A stretch of DNA of 64,000 bases from Thamnaconus septentrionalis (lineage: Eukaryota > Chordata > Actinopteri > Tetraodontiformes > Monacanthidae): contig CM020514.1 of assembly GCA_009823395.1 (NCBI GenBank), positions 12,011,466-12,075,465 on the forward strand. The letters run 5' to 3'. Below are positions 62,711 through 64,000 of this stretch, piece by piece. Positions within the stretch are counted from its first letter, which is position 1, and each line of letters starts with the position of its first letter. The notes beneath the pieces are model-generated. The model saw only the letters and a list, made by a program, of their open reading frames with translations, was not told the DNA's origin and did not search any database. Both the position numbers and the translations under genes were made by a program.

Positions 62711-64000
62711 CATGTGCCGTTTATGAAATGTGACTTTTAGAAGCATTGTGTTGCTGCGGGAAAGCCTAAAAAAACTGTATCTGCACAAATGTTGGTTTTT
62801 CTGCCACATCCTTTAACTAAAAATCATAGAAGATTAATAATATTTAAAAAAAAAAATAATGCCTGGAAGGTCAGACTACTGGCCTGTTTTATTGCTTTGT
62901 GCGTGAAGTGGAAGGAGAAACAAGTCTCAGAGAACAGTTTGAATGCCCGTTCGAAATCATCCTGACACCTTTCCTGCACTTGATGGAAATCACAAGTGGT
63001 CTGTTTTTCATAATTCTCTCTCTGAAGTAAACAAGTGCGATTGCTCGAAGGGGAAATTTATCGCTTAGAGCCGACTGAGTGATGTTGTGCACTCTTTACC
63101 GTGGACTCTGTAGTATCTTCTTTTCTCCACTGCAGCCATAGAGACGAGAGGTCAATGACGGGATCGCCAGACTGAAATAAAGCTTCTTTATAGCTCACAA
63201 GTTATGTAGGAACTTTCTGTGTGTGTATCTGTGTGTGTGTGTTCTCTTCATTGTACAAGGCCCTTTTTGCTGCTCGTGCTGCCAGTCTGTCTGCAGTGCT
63301 GGTGCCGAGTCAAGGGAAAGCCTCACAATTTCACAAGTTCTTCTGTTTATTTGACCAATAAACAAGGAAGGTGAAAAACCTTCAAACACACCTTAAACAA
63401 AACCAACGTAGGGAAAAAAAAAATCCCCAACTGTTTGATTGTTTTGTGAAGGCATTTTATTAGTGATCGCTCCAGCCGTCCTGACCCCAGCCAAATGACT
63501 GGTGAGTCGCTCTGACGCAACATTTGCTCTTTTCACGAGCCGTTTGCGAGAGCTTGAATAAAACCAGGGTCGTCCTCAGATTTCACTTTGAAAAACAAAT
63601 CTGCCGTCTTGCCTCTTCCCAGTCTCCAACAGAAAATGTTTACAGTCGACCTCCTTTCACTTGCGGTGATGGTAACTGCTGCAAACTGCCTGCTTCAATT
63701 CCAGCAGCAGTTGCAACCAATCGTTTTTCACCCCATATTGCGCATAAAAGGAGTTATCTAATTTCTGCCATTCTAAGTTTAAGGGAGTTTAGTCTCTGAA
63801 AAGTCTTATACATGCCTCATAATTGAAGAAAACATTCAGCGCAGCTCTTTCTAGGCAAAAAAAACAAAACAAAAAAACAAAACAAGAGTGGTGCTGAATG
63901 CAACTCTTTTGAGTTGGTGTAAAAGAACAAGATTGGTTTCCTTGCATTTCATCCCAGTCAGGCTGACCCATTCTGCTACCGTCCTCTCTTGCTGGGTTGC

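Larger units (their letters stand above)
54400..64000. other. cps1 downstream flank, no recognised gene
   Basis: About 9.6 kb with no exon that I can assign. ERBB4 is the expected next neighbour from synteny, but none of its exons was recognised on either strand. The stretch carries microsatellites, a reverse-transcriptase relic and a weak candidate short gene at 56461. Confidence 0.55.

Noticed and set aside
54400..64000. ERBB4 3' exons on the minus strand
   Set aside because: Expected from synteny, but no kinase or C-terminal tail sequence was recognised on either strand.

Overview
The window is vertebrate nuclear DNA, most probably from a teleost fish. It holds small intron-split exons with GT-AG borders and many dinucleotide microsatellites. 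It also carries a carbamoyl-phosphate synthetase of the fish type III kind, in which the glutaminase cysteine is kept. No prokaryotic operon, CRISPR array, rRNA or tRNA was found.

Layout. (1) 583-6635 (+): the last five coding exons of a MAP2-type microtubule-associated protein (map2). They encode four tubulin-binding repeats and the C-terminal tail, followed by a 3'UTR to about 8.13 kb; the rest of the gene lies left of base 1. (2) 9077-13174 (-): the complete six-exon myl1 gene for fast skeletal myosin essential light chain 1, tail-to-tail with map2. A TATA box and a CCAAT box sit upstream of its start, near 13.26-13.32 kb. (3) 13.3-20.6 kb: intergenic DNA with a microsatellite, a decayed retroposon-like stretch and two perfect inverted repeats. 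(4) 20877-53879 (+): the complete 38-exon cps1 gene (CPS III). I joined all exons; every junction keeps frame and gives 4521 nt, or 1506 residues. (5) 54.4-64 kb: CPS1 3' flank and sequence with no recognised gene. It contains one weak candidate short transcription unit, microsatellites, a reverse-transcriptase relic and a few blocks that look like conserved non-coding DNA.

Map2 is a neuronal cytoskeletal protein, myl1 belongs to fast muscle, and cps1 is the mitochondrial entry enzyme of the urea cycle. They do not form a pathway. Their linkage matches the vertebrate MAP2-MYL1-CPS1-ERBB4 synteny block, but genes that lie between them in mammals (UNC80, RPE, KANSL1L, ACADL, LANCL1) are not here.

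Mobile DNA inside cps1 introns includes a 544-bp hAT-type element with an 8-bp target duplication and a BED-finger relic, the 3' end of a non-LTR retrotransposon, and a retroposon tail with a pentanucleotide repeat. The most unusual gene-level feature is the map2 repeat region. Two consecutive 93-bp cassette exons would give up to five repeats, and the first of them has lost the Cys-Gly-Ser and Pro-Gly-Gly-Gly signatures. I did not find a convincing wholly new biological system in this window.
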